Assembly: GCA_020073015.1 (NCBI GenBank)
Contig: JAIQFZ010000015.1
Span: 1-52,901, forward strand
DNA from: Terriglobia bacterium
Lineage (GTDB): Bacteria > Acidobacteriota > Terriglobia > Terriglobales > Acidobacteriaceae
Direction of reading: 5' to 3'
Length of the DNA: 52,901 nucleotides
In this document: in pieces, positions 34,379 to 43,660 of the stretch
How the letters are laid out: every line of letters starts with the position of its first letter
How positions within the stretch are numbered: position 1 is the stretch's first letter
Program-made: the position numbers and the translations under genes
The notes under the pieces: generated by a model
What the model saw: the letters and a program-made list of their open reading frames with translations, nothing else
What the model was told of the DNA's origin: nothing
Database searches by the model: none

Positions 34379-35899
34379 ATGTCCGCGGGATTGATCCGAA
34401 ATTCGTGCGCCACGCCCTCCCCCACTTTGCGCGAACTGGCAGCCACGCTGTTCGGGCGCTCCCGGCTGATGACCATTTCGTTTGTGGTCATCCTGCTCGG
34501 CGCGATGGTGTACGTGTTCGTCACCCCGCGGTATGAATCTCACTTCAAAATCCTGGTGCGGCGAGGACGGTCGGACCCCGTGGTTTCACCGCGGCCGGAC
34601 AGCGCGGTGGATTTCACCCGGTCGGAAATCCCTGAAGAAGAGCTGAATTCTGAAGTCGAACTTCTGCGCGACGCGGACCTTCTGAAGCAGGTGGTGCAGA
34701 TGGCCGAACTGGTTCCGGCGGGAACTGCTGAGTCAAAGCGGCCAGCCGAAGTGGAACGCGCGGCTCGCCAGCTGGCGCAACGCCTGAGCGTGGAGGCAGT
34801 GAAAAAGTCGAGCCTCATTCAAGTGGGCTATCGAGACACCGATCCGGGAAGAGCCGCCCGGATCCTGGCAACCCTCTCGGCGCTCTATGTGCGGATGCAC
34901 ACAAGCCTTCATCGGCCGTCGGGCGAAATGCAGTTCTTCGAGGAACAAACGGCGGAATCGGAGGAAAGGCTGCGTCAATCCGAAGCGCAGCTGGTGCACT
35001 TCACGAATACCCGGGGAGTGGCTTCGGCGGCACTGGAGCGCGATATTGCGCTGCAGAAGCTGGGAGAGGCGGAAGCGGGCTACCGGCAGATGGACCAGGA
35101 TCGGGTGGAGAACGAGCGGAGAATCACGGCGTTGCGCGAGCAGATCGCGTCGTTTCCGTCCCGGTCGGTCACGGTGAAACGCTGGGCTGATAATCCTGAA
35201 CTTCTGCAGAAGCTGAAGTCCCGCCTGCTGGAGTTGCTACTCAAGCGCACCGAACTCCTCACTCGTTATGAACCGTCTTACCGGCTAGTTCAGGAAGTGG
35301 ACCTTCAAATCGAAGAAACCCGGGGAGCGATTGCCGCCGAAGGCCTCACGCCGGTGCGCGATGAGACCACGGACAAGGATCCCAACTACGAGTGGGCCCG
35401 CATGGAGTTGGAAAAGGCCCAAGTGCAATCGAGCAGCCTGGGTGCGCGCCAATCCGATGCGGTGACTCAGATTGCATCTCTCCGCAAGCTCGCCCAGCAC
35501 ATGCAGTCGGATTCGGTGGACCAGCAGGCTTTGATGAGAACGGCCAAAGCCGAAGAGGACAACTACCTCCTCTATCTGCGCAAGCGTGAAGAAGCTCGGA
35601 TTGGAGATGCACTCGACGAGCGGCAGATCCTCAATGTGGCCGTTGTGGAACCGCCGGTCGCTCCGGCCCTGCCCGTGCATTCCGTGCTGCTCTATTTCGT
35701 GCTCGCCTTCGGCCTGGCCCTGGCGTTCAGCGTCGGGGCGGCTTTTACGGCCGAGTATTTCGACCCCACGATTCGGACGCCCAACCAGGCGCGCGGCCTG
35801 CTGCAGGTCCCCGTGCTGGCTTGGCTGCCGGAACGCACGTCGGGAGCGACCAGTCCTAACCTGTCCGCGATCGGACGATCCAAGGCGGTGGTTCAATGA
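34379..35899 (+). CDS. Chain-length determinant / polysaccharide co-polymerase (Wzz-GNVR type)
   Basis: 506 residues. One membrane helix near the N-terminus (MTISFVVILLGAMVYVFV), a Wzz head (YESHFKILVRRGR, EEELNSEVELLRDADLLKQV), a long coiled coil of about 250 residues and a second membrane helix near 438-458 (VLLYFVLAFGLALAFSVGAA). The C-terminus stops soon after (TPNQARGLLQVPVLAWLP), so the kinase part is on a separate gene, as in Gram-positive CapA/CapB pairs. Its stop overlaps the next start by four bases, which couples their translation. Confidence 0.88.
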   Translation: MSAGLIRNSCATPSPTLRELAATLFGRSRLMTISFVVILLGAMVYVFVTPRYESHFKILVRRGRSDPVVSPRPDSAVDFTRSEIPEEELNSEVELLRDADLLKQVVQMAELVPAGTAESKRPAEVERAARQLAQRLSVEAVKKSSLIQVGYRDTDPGRAARILATLSALYVRMHTSLHRPSGEMQFFEEQTAESEERLRQSEAQLVHFTNTRGVASAALERDIALQKLGEAEAGYRQMDQDRVENERRITALREQIASFPSRSVTVKRWADNPELLQKLKSRLLELLLKRTELLTRYEPSYRLVQEVDLQIEETRGAIAAEGLTPVRDETTDKDPNYEWARMELEKAQVQSSSLGARQSDAVTQIASLRKLAQHMQSDSVDQQALMRTAKAEEDNYLLYLRKREEARIGDALDERQILNVAVVEPPVAPALPVHSVLLYFVLAFGLALAFSVGAAFTAEYFDPTIRTPNQARGLLQVPVLAWLPERTSGATSPNLSAIGRSKAVVQ

Positions 35900-36588
35900 G
35901 CACCCTTGTCTCCATCCTTGACGAAAGGCTGCGCGTTATAGAACAACCGCGCGTAGCTACGATCCCGGAGGAAGTGCGCACCGAATCAGTTTCGCGGGTG
36001 GCATCTCTGCGCGATGAGCAGATCCAGGCTCTGGTGGAGCAACTCTTCTTCGGGCCTGAGTCGGGAGCGGTGCGGTATGTCGGCTTTGCGGCCGCGGAAC
36101 CTTCGACTGCGACCGCACAGCTCTGCTTCGAAGTCGCTCGTGCCCTGGCGAAGGAAGGCAGATATGACGTTGGGCTGGTCGATGCCAGCCCGGGCGGGGT
36201 CCCGCTGCAGACGCAACTGGACCTTGCGCCAACTCTGCGCGCAGACACTACGTGGCCCATCGCACCGCATCTCTGGCTGGTTCCGCGCCAGAGCTGGTTG
36301 CTTTCAAACGAAGAGCAGCGAATCCCGGAACCAAGTTTTTCGCGGCTGCGGGAACTTACCATGGAATTCGATTTTGCCATTCTGTGCTGTCCCTCCGTCA
36401 TGGGGCTAACCACCCGAATTGGCCGCCGGTGCGACGGCCTGGTGCTGGTGCTGACGGCCAACAAAACCCGCCGGCTGGTGGCTGCCCAGATGAAAGATCT
36501 GTTACGGGCGAAACAGGTTCCTCTCCTCGGAACCGTCCTCACGGAGCGTCGCTTTCCGGTACCGGAAGCCCTCTATCGAAAACTGTGA
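35896..36588 (+). CDS. Degenerate BY-kinase/CpsD-like protein
   Basis: 230 residues, ATG overlapping the upstream stop (ATGA). Position and fold match the cytoplasmic tyrosine kinase that partners Wzz-type proteins, but the ATP site is lost. Where Walker A (GxxGxGKS/T) belongs there is FAAAEPSTATAQL. The A' motif reads VGLVDASPGG with the usual Asp but altered flank, and the B motif reads FDFAILCCPSV without its Asp. No tyrosine cluster ends the protein (ALYRKL only). It is conserved in frame and length, so it may be a non-catalytic adaptor that holds the co-polymerase. Assignment rests on context plus the residual ParA/Mrp-like pattern. Confidence 0.7.
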   Translation: MSTLVSILDERLRVIEQPRVATIPEEVRTESVSRVASLRDEQIQALVEQLFFGPESGAVRYVGFAAAEPSTATAQLCFEVARALAKEGRYDVGLVDASPGGVPLQTQLDLAPTLRADTTWPIAPHLWLVPRQSWLLSNEEQRIPEPSFSRLRELTMEFDFAILCCPSVMGLTTRIGRRCDGLVLVLTANKTRRLVAAQMKDLLRAKQVPLLGTVLTERRFPVPEALYRKL

Positions 36589-36592
36589 ACTT

Positions 36593-38146
36593 ATGAACGA
36601 TTTAACTGCACACGGATCATCGGTCGAACCCAGTGCCCCTCCGTCACAATATGCGCGCATGATCCCGGGCACGTCGGCCATCGCAGTGCACCGGACAGTT
36701 GCCGCGGCTGGCGGATCTTCAGGCCGCCGCGTGAGCGACAGGGAGATCTCCAAAACGCCGAGTCGGCCCTCCCAAGCGCGAACTCTTGCCCACCTCCTGT
36801 TGCCCCGGCCGATCGCAGATCCGTTCACCCTTTATCAGTTAGTAGTCGCAGATCTGATCGTCCTGATGATGGCGTGCGGGGTGCTCCTGCTTCTCTCTCC
36901 TTCTGGAGGCCTTCCCCAACCCTGCATGCCGATTTACGCCGTGCTGGTAACACTCTTCGGCTTCAGCGAGGGACTCTACCGGAGCGAGGAACCGCGCCTG
37001 GTCCGGATCGTGCCCATGTTGGCAAGGTCCGCTCTTTTTGCTATCGCGTTGGTTTTCGTCGCCGCACGGGGCGAAGTGCTGCCCTTGCCCGCGCTCACGG
37101 CACTGACGACCAGCCTCGCCGCCGTGCTGCTCTGGCGGTACCTGAGGCAACTGGCGGGGAAGCAGTGGGCACGGGATGAGAAGATGCGCAACGTTCTGAT
37201 CGTCGGCGGCGGACCCGTCGCTCGTGCCGTGGCCCGGTCCCTGCGCAATGACCCTCTTCAGCACGCCCTCGTCCGGGGGTTCCTGGCTGACGATGTCCCA
37301 CTTTCCCCGGCCGTATTAGGACGGATCGAGGACCTGGGCTGGCTCGCTCGGGCGGAATTCATTGATGAAGTCATTCTGGCCCTGCCGGATGAGCCCGAAC
37401 GTACGCGAAAAGCTGCGGTCATCGCGTTGCGCAATCACTTGGACATTCGAGCGGTTCCCGACCTGCCCCAGGACTTCTGGCCCGATGCCGGCGTCGATCG
37501 CATCGGGGGGGTGCCCGTCGTCACCTTGCACCGCGAGCCCTTGCCGAGCGCCGCATTGTTTCTGAAGCGCCTGCTGGACGTCGCGGGTGCAGCGCTCGGT
37601 CTGGTGCTGGCGAGTCCGCTAATGGCGGTGGTCGCTCTGGTGATCCGGCTTGATTCACGCGGGCCGATCGTTTATTCGGCGGAGCGCGTGGGCGCCAAGG
37701 GGCGCCGCTTCCGCTGTTTCAAGTTCCGCTCGATGGTCACGGGTGCTGATCGCCACAAAGAGGAGTTGCGGGACCGCAACCAGAGGCAAGGCCCCACCTT
37801 TAAGATCGACGACGACCCCAGAATCACGCGCGTCGGACGGATCATCCGCCGCTATAGCCTGGATGAACTCCCGCAGCTCTGGAACGTGCTGCGTGGCGAG
37901 ATGAGCCTGGTCGGTCCGCGCCCCCACCCGGTGGATGACGTCAACCACTACGAACTCCATCACTACCGTCGCCTCGATGTGAAGCCGGGAATCACTGGTC
38001 TCTGGCAGATTACGGCGCGCAATTGTCCGTCGTTTGATCTCAACATGCACCTGGATCTTACCTACATCGAAACCTGGAGTTTGCGGCTCGACCTCCGCAT
38101 CCTCGCGAGCACGGTGCGCGTCCTGTTTGCGCCGGAAGGGGCCTGA
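36593..38146 (+). CDS. Undecaprenyl-phosphate sugar phosphotransferase (WcaJ/WbaP type)
   Basis: 517 residues. Polyprenyl glycosylphosphotransferase that loads the first sugar phosphate onto undecaprenyl phosphate. Several N-terminal membrane helices (70-180), a CoA-binding-like Rossmann domain ([18 protein letters not shown]) and the conserved catalytic part from [13 protein letters not shown] on ([49 protein letters not shown]). The catalytic Asp-Glu pair is present in LDELPQ. The sugar (glucose or galactose are usual) cannot be read from sequence. Confidence 0.92.
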   Translation: MNDLTAHGSSVEPSAPPSQYARMIPGTSAIAVHRTVAAAGGSSGRRVSDREISKTPSRPSQARTLAHLLLPRPIADPFTLYQLVVADLIVLMMACGVLLLLSPSGGLPQPCMPIYAVLVTLFGFSEGLYRSEEPRLVRIVPMLARSALFAIALVFVAARGEVLPLPALTALTTSLAAVLLWRYLRQLAGKQWARDEKMRNVLIVGGGPVARAVARSLRNDPLQHALVRGFLADDVPLSPAVLGRIEDLGWLARAEFIDEVILALPDEPERTRKAAVIALRNHLDIRAVPDLPQDFWPDAGVDRIGGVPVVTLHREPLPSAALFLKRLLDVAGAALGLVLASPLMAVVALVIRLDSRGPIVYSAERVGAKGRRFRCFKFRSMVTGADRHKEELRDRNQRQGPTFKIDDDPRITRVGRIIRRYSLDELPQLWNVLRGEMSLVGPRPHPVDDVNHYELHHYRRLDVKPGITGLWQITARNCPSFDLNMHLDLTYIETWSLRLDLRILASTVRVLFAPEGA

Positions 38147-38155
38147 TCCCTTCCC

Positions 38156-39430
38156 ATGAGCAGCCGGGTCACAAGTTGGGATGAGGCAGAAAACCCGCTA
38201 TGGCTGGTCACTGGCTGGTTGCTTCGGCCTCTTTATCTCGGACTGGCTTTCCCGTCGCTTCTTTACGTGGCGGCGATGACGGTTTTCTTGTTTCGTCCGC
38301 CCGACCTTTACTGGTATTACGCGGATCGCATCGCATTCGGCGGGCTCGTATTTTTTGTCGTGCTGCGAACGATGGCGCTGCGAGAGAAGGTACCGTTCAT
38401 TGCAGGCCTCAGCTTGCCCATGATCGGCCTGACGGCTCTGGCTGTGATGCGTGCGCTCCGCGAGCCGTTCGATGTCCAATCCTGGAGCATCATCGCCAGC
38501 AAGTTCATTGTTCCCTTCACTTTGTTTCACCTGGCCATCCTTGTTTTTCGAGGGGCATCAGAACGGCGCCATTGGGAAATCTTTGTCATCCTCGCGCTCG
38601 CGTATCTCGTGTTTACTGCGATCGCCTTCCTGCTGGACGCGCGTTCGTTGATCTTTCCACGATTCATTCTCGACGAGAGTATGGGTTTTCACCCGGAGCG
38701 CGCTCGGGGCCCGTTTCTGCAGGCGGTGGCCAACGGTGTCTCGCTCAACCTGCTCGGAATTCTGGCCGTAGCTTTCTCGGACAAGCGCAGGATAGCGGCC
38801 CTGTTGCTGTGGCTGGTTCTACCGCTGGCGGTGCTGGCCACCATGACGCGCGCGGTGTGGATCTCCTTTACCGTTTCTACCGTCATCCTGGGGTTCTGCC
38901 TGATCGAACGCCGCCTGCACCGCGTGTGCATCGCGCTGGCTATTGCGGGCCTGCTGGGCGGCTTGGCGATGGGAATGAGCAGCCGCTTCTGGAAGACGAC
39001 GCTTTGGGATCGCACAAGCGAGCGGGGCCCGGTCGACGCTCGTGTGGCCGTGTACCACGCCGGCTGGGCCATGTTTCAGGAGCGGCCGCTCACCGGCTGG
39101 CCCGCCGGCGGCATGTACGATGAACTCGCGCGCCGCATGGAGGGCTACCATCTGCGCACCTTCTACGTCCATAACACTTACTTGGCCTTGCTGGTTGAGT
39201 TCGGCGTTCCGGGACTGGCAATTTACGCGCTGCTTTTCTTCAACCTCTTCCGCCTCTCCCGCGTGGTGCCGGGAGAAGCAGGCCCAGTCGCAGTGTTACG
39301 CAAGGTCTGGCCCATCCTTCTTACCGTTTACCTCTTCAACGCCTTCTTCGTGGACATGGCGTACCAGTTCGTGATCGGGCTCATGTTCACCGCTGCCGGC
39401 ATGTTGTGCTCCTCGGAGGCCGCCGCATGA
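38156..39430 (+). CDS. O-antigen ligase / Wzy-type polymerase
   Basis: 424 residues with about ten to twelve membrane helices. The diagnostic ligase/polymerase loop is present: MTRAVWISF in the core, then RGPVDARVAVYHAGWAMF, ERPLTGWPAGG and YVHNTYLALLVEFGVPG. As the only such gene in the operon it probably polymerises the repeat unit (Wzy) rather than ligating O-antigen. Starts 9 bp after the sugar transferase; its stop overlaps the next start (ATGA). Confidence 0.87.
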   Translation: MSSRVTSWDEAENPLWLVTGWLLRPLYLGLAFPSLLYVAAMTVFLFRPPDLYWYYADRIAFGGLVFFVVLRTMALREKVPFIAGLSLPMIGLTALAVMRALREPFDVQSWSIIASKFIVPFTLFHLAILVFRGASERRHWEIFVILALAYLVFTAIAFLLDARSLIFPRFILDESMGFHPERARGPFLQAVANGVSLNLLGILAVAFSDKRRIAALLLWLVLPLAVLATMTRAVWISFTVSTVILGFCLIERRLHRVCIALAIAGLLGGLAMGMSSRFWKTTLWDRTSERGPVDARVAVYHAGWAMFQERPLTGWPAGGMYDELARRMEGYHLRTFYVHNTYLALLVEFGVPGLAIYALLFFNLFRLSRVVPGEAGPVAVLRKVWPILLTVYLFNAFFVDMAYQFVIGLMFTAAGMLCSSEAAA

Positions 39431-40680
39431 CCACCGTCGCCTACATCGCAAACGAGTTTCCTTCCCCCGTCGAGCCGTATGTGCAGGATGAAATCGGCGA
39501 ACTGCGCCAGCGCGGAGTACGCGTGATCTGCTGCAGCGGCAAAAGGGTCGCCCCGCGGGGACTCAGTGTCGCAGACCGCTCGTTCTGGGATGAAACGCGT
39601 TACTTCCAACCGCTGTCTGATGACGAACTGATGCGCGCCACGCGGCGCCTTGCCTCCGACCGCTCAGCGTTCTGGCAATTCCTGAAACCCATGCTTTGGG
39701 AATGCGGCGCTTCTCCCACCAAACGCCTGCGCGTTCTGGCTCACACGGTAATGGGCGCGGCCCTGGCGGAAGAGTTAGCACCGCTCGGCGTCGAGCACAT
39801 CCACGCGCACCACGGATACTTCGCTTCCTGGATGGCGCGGGTGGCTGCGCGCATGCTCGGAATCGGTTTCAGCTTTACACTGCATGGCTCTGACCTGCTG
39901 CAGCGTGCCGATCTGATGGCCGCCAAACTGCGCGCATGCCAGTTCTGCGTCACGATATCCGATTTCAATCGCAACTACATCCTGAAGCGCTACTCGTCAA
40001 CGCACGAATCGAAAGTAATTGTCCAACGACTCGGGGTGGATCGTGTCTTTCCCAGCCCGGTCCCCTCGGATCAACAGCAACGCCGGTTCTGTCTGCTCGC
40101 CGTCGGGCGGCTTCATCGCGTGAAGAATTACTCATTCCTGATTCAGGCCTGCGCCGCCCTTCGCGACGAGGGACTCGATGCGATCTGCTGGATTGTCGGA
40201 GAAGGCCCGGAACGATCGGCTCTCGAGCGCCAAATCAAGGCATTGCGCCTTCAGGAACGTGTTTACCTCATCGGCTACGTGCCCCCGGTTCATCTGTCCG
40301 GCTATTACCGTTACGCCGACCTCGTCGTGCTGACCAGCCTAAGCGAAGGAATCCCGGTGGTCTTGATGGAGGCGATGGCCCGCGAAAAACACGTGCTCGC
40401 GCCCGCTATCACCGGGATTCCGGAACTCGTCGAACACGGGCGTACGGGCTTTCTGTACGAACCTGGCTCCCAGAATGATTTCCTAAGCTCCGTGCGATCG
40501 ATCCTGACGCAGAAAGCTTCGCTCGCACGAATCCCACGCGCCGCAGCCGCCCACGTCGCCTGTTTCTACAACCGTCAACGAAATCTCCGAAGCTTTGCGG
40601 ACCAGTTCCTGGCCCGCATCGCGAAACCCGACACTGATCATGCGCATCCTTTATTGCAACAAATACGACTATCCGTTTAG
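39427..40680 (+). CDS. Glycosyltransferase, GT4 family
   Basis: 417 residues from the ATG at 39427 (GGAGG 8 nt upstream; ATGA overlap with the polymerase gene). GT-B fold: N-terminal acceptor domain with HAHHGYFASWMAR and FTLHGSDLLQ, C-terminal donor domain with AVGRLHRVKNYSFLI, VGEGPERSALE and the GT4 EX7E region SEGIPVVLMEAMA. Probably adds one sugar of the repeat unit on the inner face of the membrane. Confidence 0.88.
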   Translation: MTTVAYIANEFPSPVEPYVQDEIGELRQRGVRVICCSGKRVAPRGLSVADRSFWDETRYFQPLSDDELMRATRRLASDRSAFWQFLKPMLWECGASPTKRLRVLAHTVMGAALAEELAPLGVEHIHAHHGYFASWMARVAARMLGIGFSFTLHGSDLLQRADLMAAKLRACQFCVTISDFNRNYILKRYSSTHESKVIVQRLGVDRVFPSPVPSDQQQRRFCLLAVGRLHRVKNYSFLIQACAALRDEGLDAICWIVGEGPERSALERQIKALRLQERVYLIGYVPPVHLSGYYRYADLVVLTSLSEGIPVVLMEAMAREKHVLAPAITGIPELVEHGRTGFLYEPGSQNDFLSSVRSILTQKASLARIPRAAAAHVACFYNRQRNLRSFADQFLARIAKPDTDHAHPLLQQIRLSV

Positions 40681-43093
40681 CGGCACCGAATCATACCTGT
40701 TCGCGCTCATCCACCAGATGAATGAGCGCGGCCACACTACCGCCCTCTTCAGCATGGACCACGGCCGTCCCTCTGCCTTCGAAGGCCGCAGTTATCGCAT
40801 TCCGTACCTTGACTTTAAGGACCGCAACGCTGGATTCCTGAAGAAGGCGCGCATGGCGGCGCACGCTCTTTACTCCCCTTCGGCGCACCGCGCAATGCGT
40901 GCCTGCCTCGACGACTATAGTCCCGATGTGGCCCACATTCGCGGAATCTACCACCACCTGTCGCCCTCGATCCTATGGGAACTAAAGCGACAGAGCGTCC
41001 CGGTAATTTATCACCTGAACGACTTCAAAATTCTCTGTCCGACGTACAACCTGGTAGCCGATGGCCAAGCCTGCGAGTCGTGCAGCGGGGGTGCGTTCTT
41101 CCATGCGCTCACGAAGGGTTGTTACGCCGGACCGCGCTATAGTGCCGCCGTCCTCGCCGCCGAAGCCTACTTGCACAAATGGTTGCGAACCTATGAACGC
41201 TGCGTGGACCTATTCCTGGCCCCCAGCGAGTTCGTGCGCGACAAATTGATCGCCGCCGGATATCCCAAGGAGCGCATCGAGGTGCTGCCGCACTTCCAGA
41301 CTCTGCCCGCGGAAGACCAGCTCATGCCCGATGAGGGATATGTGCTTTACTTCGGACGGCTCTCGCCGGAGAAGGGCGTGTACGAGCTTCTGCGCGCGAT
41401 GGTGCGTTTGCCGCACATTCCTCTGGTGATCGCGGGCGATGGCCCTGAACGTGGCCGACTGGAGTCGCTGGCGCGCGAATTGAACCTGAAAAACGTTTTG
41501 TTCGCGGGCCTGGTCCACGGCGCGCAACTGGAGCAACTGATCGGTGGGTGCACCTTTTCGGTGTTCCCATCGCACGCCTATGAAACCATGGGAAAGTCCA
41601 TTCTCGAGTCGTATGCCTGGGGACGCCCAGTAGTCGCCTCGGACCTTGGCTCGCGCCGCGAACTGGTGGTCCACGGGGCCACAGGATTGCTTTATCGGCC
41701 GGGAGATCGTGCAGAACTCGCGCACTCCATAGGTTTCCTTTTCGATCGGAATGACGTGGTGGCGAAAATGGGCGATGGGGCCCGCCGCCGGCTGCGGGAA
41801 AAGCACGATCCGGCCCGGCACATGGATGCACTGCTTGGAATCTACTCGCGACTGGCGTCGCACCCAAAGACTGTGAGCATCCCCGTAAGCGCCCGCTTCT
41901 CGCGAACAGAAAAACACCTTCGCGTCGCCTTCATCGGGGGACGGGGCGTAGTCTCCAAGTACAGCGGCATCGAGTCCTATTACGAGCAGGTGGGGCAGGA
42001 ACTGGCACGCCTCGGACACGAAGTCACCGTCTATTGCCGGAGTTACTTCACTCCTCCGATGAGCGAACACAACGGTATGCGCGTGCGCCGCCTGCCTACC
42101 CTCCGCTCGAAACACCTGGAAACTGTGGTGCACACTCTGCTGAGCACGTTGGACGCTATGTTTTCAAACTACGACGTCGTCCACTACCACTGCCTGGGGC
42201 CGGCACTGTTTTCTTTCTTCCCGCGGCTGGCTGGCAAGAAAACGGTCGTCACCGTGCAAGGTCTCGACTGGCAACGCCGCAAATGGGGCTGGATCGCATC
42301 TCATATCCTTCGGCTGGGAGAAGCGGCGGCCGTGGCTCTGCCCAACGTCACCATGGTCGTCTCCCACACGCTGCAGCAGTATTATTGGCAACGGTACCAG
42401 CGACAGACTACGTATATCCCGAACGGCGCTGATCAGGTCCGGCGCTGCACACCTCGGCAATTGACCAAGTGGCACCTGCGGCCGGATAACTACGTTCTGT
42501 TCCTCGGAAGATTTTCGCCGGAAAAGAACTGTCATCTCTTGATCGACGCCTTTGAGCATATCCGGACGGACATGAAGCTGGTGCTGGCCGGCGGATCGAG
42601 CCACTCCGACGCATACGCGGAAAGCTTGCGGCGCCATCAGTCTGAGCAGGTCCGCTTTTTGCCTTGGACTTCGGGAGCGGATCTGGAAGAACTGCTCTCC
42701 CATGCCGCCCTGTTCGTGCTTCCCTCGGACCTGGAAGGCCTGTCCCTGGCTCTTCTGGATGCCATGGCCGCCGGCGTCTGCGTCCTGACCAGCGACATTC
42801 CTGAGAACAATGAGGTGGTCGCGGGCACTGGGTTCACCTTCCATCGCGGCGACCAGGCCGATCTGGAGCGCATGCTCGATCTGCTGGTCCGAAATCCTGA
42901 ACTTCGGCGCCGCTCCGCAAGCCACTCTCAAAAGCGCATCCAGAGCGAATATGCCTGGCCTGCCATCGCGCGAGCCATCGAAAAGTCTTACTACGAACTG
43001 CTTGGCTGGGATCCTCAGGAGGTTGCTGAGCAGTCTGCCGGCTGCGAACCCCCAAACGAACCTGTGCCCCTGAGTCAGGCTCCTCTCATCTAA
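40640..43093 (+). CDS. Double glycosyltransferase: two GT4 modules fused
   Basis: 817 residues from the ATG at 40640, overlapping the preceding gene by 41 bp. Module 1 (about 1-400): RILYCNKYDYPFSGTESYL, DVAHIRGIYHHLSPSI, LYFGRLSPEKGVYELL, GDGPERGRLE and AYETMGKSILESYAWGRPVV. Module 2 (about 415-800): VAFIGGRGVVSKYSGIESYY, VTVQGLDWQRRKWGW, LFLGRFSPEKNCHLLI, SDLEGLSLALLDAMAAGV. Both keep a donor-binding glutamate region, so both may be active and add two sugars in turn. The frame is continuous, with no sign of an assembly join. Last gene of the operon. Confidence 0.88.
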   Translation: MRILYCNKYDYPFSGTESYLFALIHQMNERGHTTALFSMDHGRPSAFEGRSYRIPYLDFKDRNAGFLKKARMAAHALYSPSAHRAMRACLDDYSPDVAHIRGIYHHLSPSILWELKRQSVPVIYHLNDFKILCPTYNLVADGQACESCSGGAFFHALTKGCYAGPRYSAAVLAAEAYLHKWLRTYERCVDLFLAPSEFVRDKLIAAGYPKERIEVLPHFQTLPAEDQLMPDEGYVLYFGRLSPEKGVYELLRAMVRLPHIPLVIAGDGPERGRLESLARELNLKNVLFAGLVHGAQLEQLIGGCTFSVFPSHAYETMGKSILESYAWGRPVVASDLGSRRELVVHGATGLLYRPGDRAELAHSIGFLFDRNDVVAKMGDGARRRLREKHDPARHMDALLGIYSRLASHPKTVSIPVSARFSRTEKHLRVAFIGGRGVVSKYSGIESYYEQVGQELARLGHEVTVYCRSYFTPPMSEHNGMRVRRLPTLRSKHLETVVHTLLSTLDAMFSNYDVVHYHCLGPALFSFFPRLAGKKTVVTVQGLDWQRRKWGWIASHILRLGEAAAVALPNVTMVVSHTLQQYYWQRYQRQTTYIPNGADQVRRCTPRQLTKWHLRPDNYVLFLGRFSPEKNCHLLIDAFEHIRTDMKLVLAGGSSHSDAYAESLRRHQSEQVRFLPWTSGADLEELLSHAALFVLPSDLEGLSLALLDAMAAGVCVLTSDIPENNEVVAGTGFTFHRGDQADLERMLDLLVRNPELRRRSASHSQKRIQSEYAWPAIARAIEKSYYELLGWDPQEVAEQSAGCEPPNEPVPLSQAPLI

Positions 43094-43171
43094 CCCAAGG
43101 TCGTAGCCCTCTGTAGGAGACGAGAAAAAATCTGCATCCGCCGTCCGCTCCATGGAATCCAATTGTTACCA

Positions 43172-43187
43172 GATAAGAATTATTATC
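43172..43187. promoter_or_regulatory. Fur/PerR-type operator
   Basis: GATAAGAATTATTATC, an AT-rich near-palindrome with GATAA/TTATC arms that resembles Fur and PerR boxes. It ends 8 bp before the fur-type start, so occupancy would block initiation of fur-ahpC-ahpD. It stands out against GC-rich surroundings. Confidence 0.65.
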
Positions 43188-43195
43188 GTTTACGA

Positions 43196-43660
43196 ATGTC
43201 TACTGTTCAGGAATTCCGCGAGACTTGCCATCGTCACGGACTGGCGGCCACCCACCAGCGTCAGGTAATTTTTGAGGCGGTGATGGCCCTGCACGGGCAC
43301 CCCAGTCCTGAGGCAGTCTTCGAAAAAGTTCAGAAGAAAATCCCTTCGATTTCTCTCGCTACGGTTTACAAGAATATTCGAACATTTCTGGATAGTGGCA
43401 TCCTCCGGGAAGTCAGCGTACACCACGGCTCGCTCCGGGTGGAGGCGAATCACAGACCGCATCACCATTTTGTGTGTACAAATTGCAAGACGATCCTGGA
43501 TCTTCCGGAGGAGGAGTTCGGCCCCGTCCAGCTCCGTCATAAACTGCCGCGGGGATTCCAGGTGCAGAAATTTGTCGTGGATGTCGTCGGGCTCTGCCCG
43601 AAGTGCTCCACGCAGCGTAAGTCATTTTCGAAAGAAAACCAGGAGAAGCAGCCATGCTAG
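43196..43660 (+). CDS. perR: Fur-family regulator, PerR-like
   Basis: 154 residues from the ATG at 43196 (the frame is open to 43163 but would cover the operator). Winged helix: HGLAATHQRQVIFEAVMALH, SLATVYKNIRTFLDSGIL. Metal-site histidines lie in NHRPHHHFVC, and the structural zinc cysteines form two CxxC pairs (CTNC and CPKC). Placement before ahpC-ahpD favours a peroxide-sensing PerR role rather than iron-sensing Fur; the residue that separates the two (Asp versus Glu near position 104) cannot be fixed by eye. Overlaps ahpC by 7 bp. Autoregulation through 43172-43187 is likely. Confidence 0.85.
   Translation: MSTVQEFRETCHRHGLAATHQRQVIFEAVMALHGHPSPEAVFEKVQKKIPSISLATVYKNIRTFLDSGILREVSVHHGSLRVEANHRPHHHFVCTNCKTILDLPEEEFGPVQLRHKLPRGFQVQKFVVDVVGLCPKCSTQRKSFSKENQEKQPC

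Noticed and set aside
39406-39426. Earlier TTG start of the GT4 gene
   Set aside because: The ATG at 39427 has a well-placed GGAGG and overlaps the upstream stop, the pattern used elsewhere in this operon.
41210-43162. Long minus-strand frames opposite the double glycosyltransferase
   Set aside because: Shadow frames without domains; the plus-strand GT4 motifs are complete.
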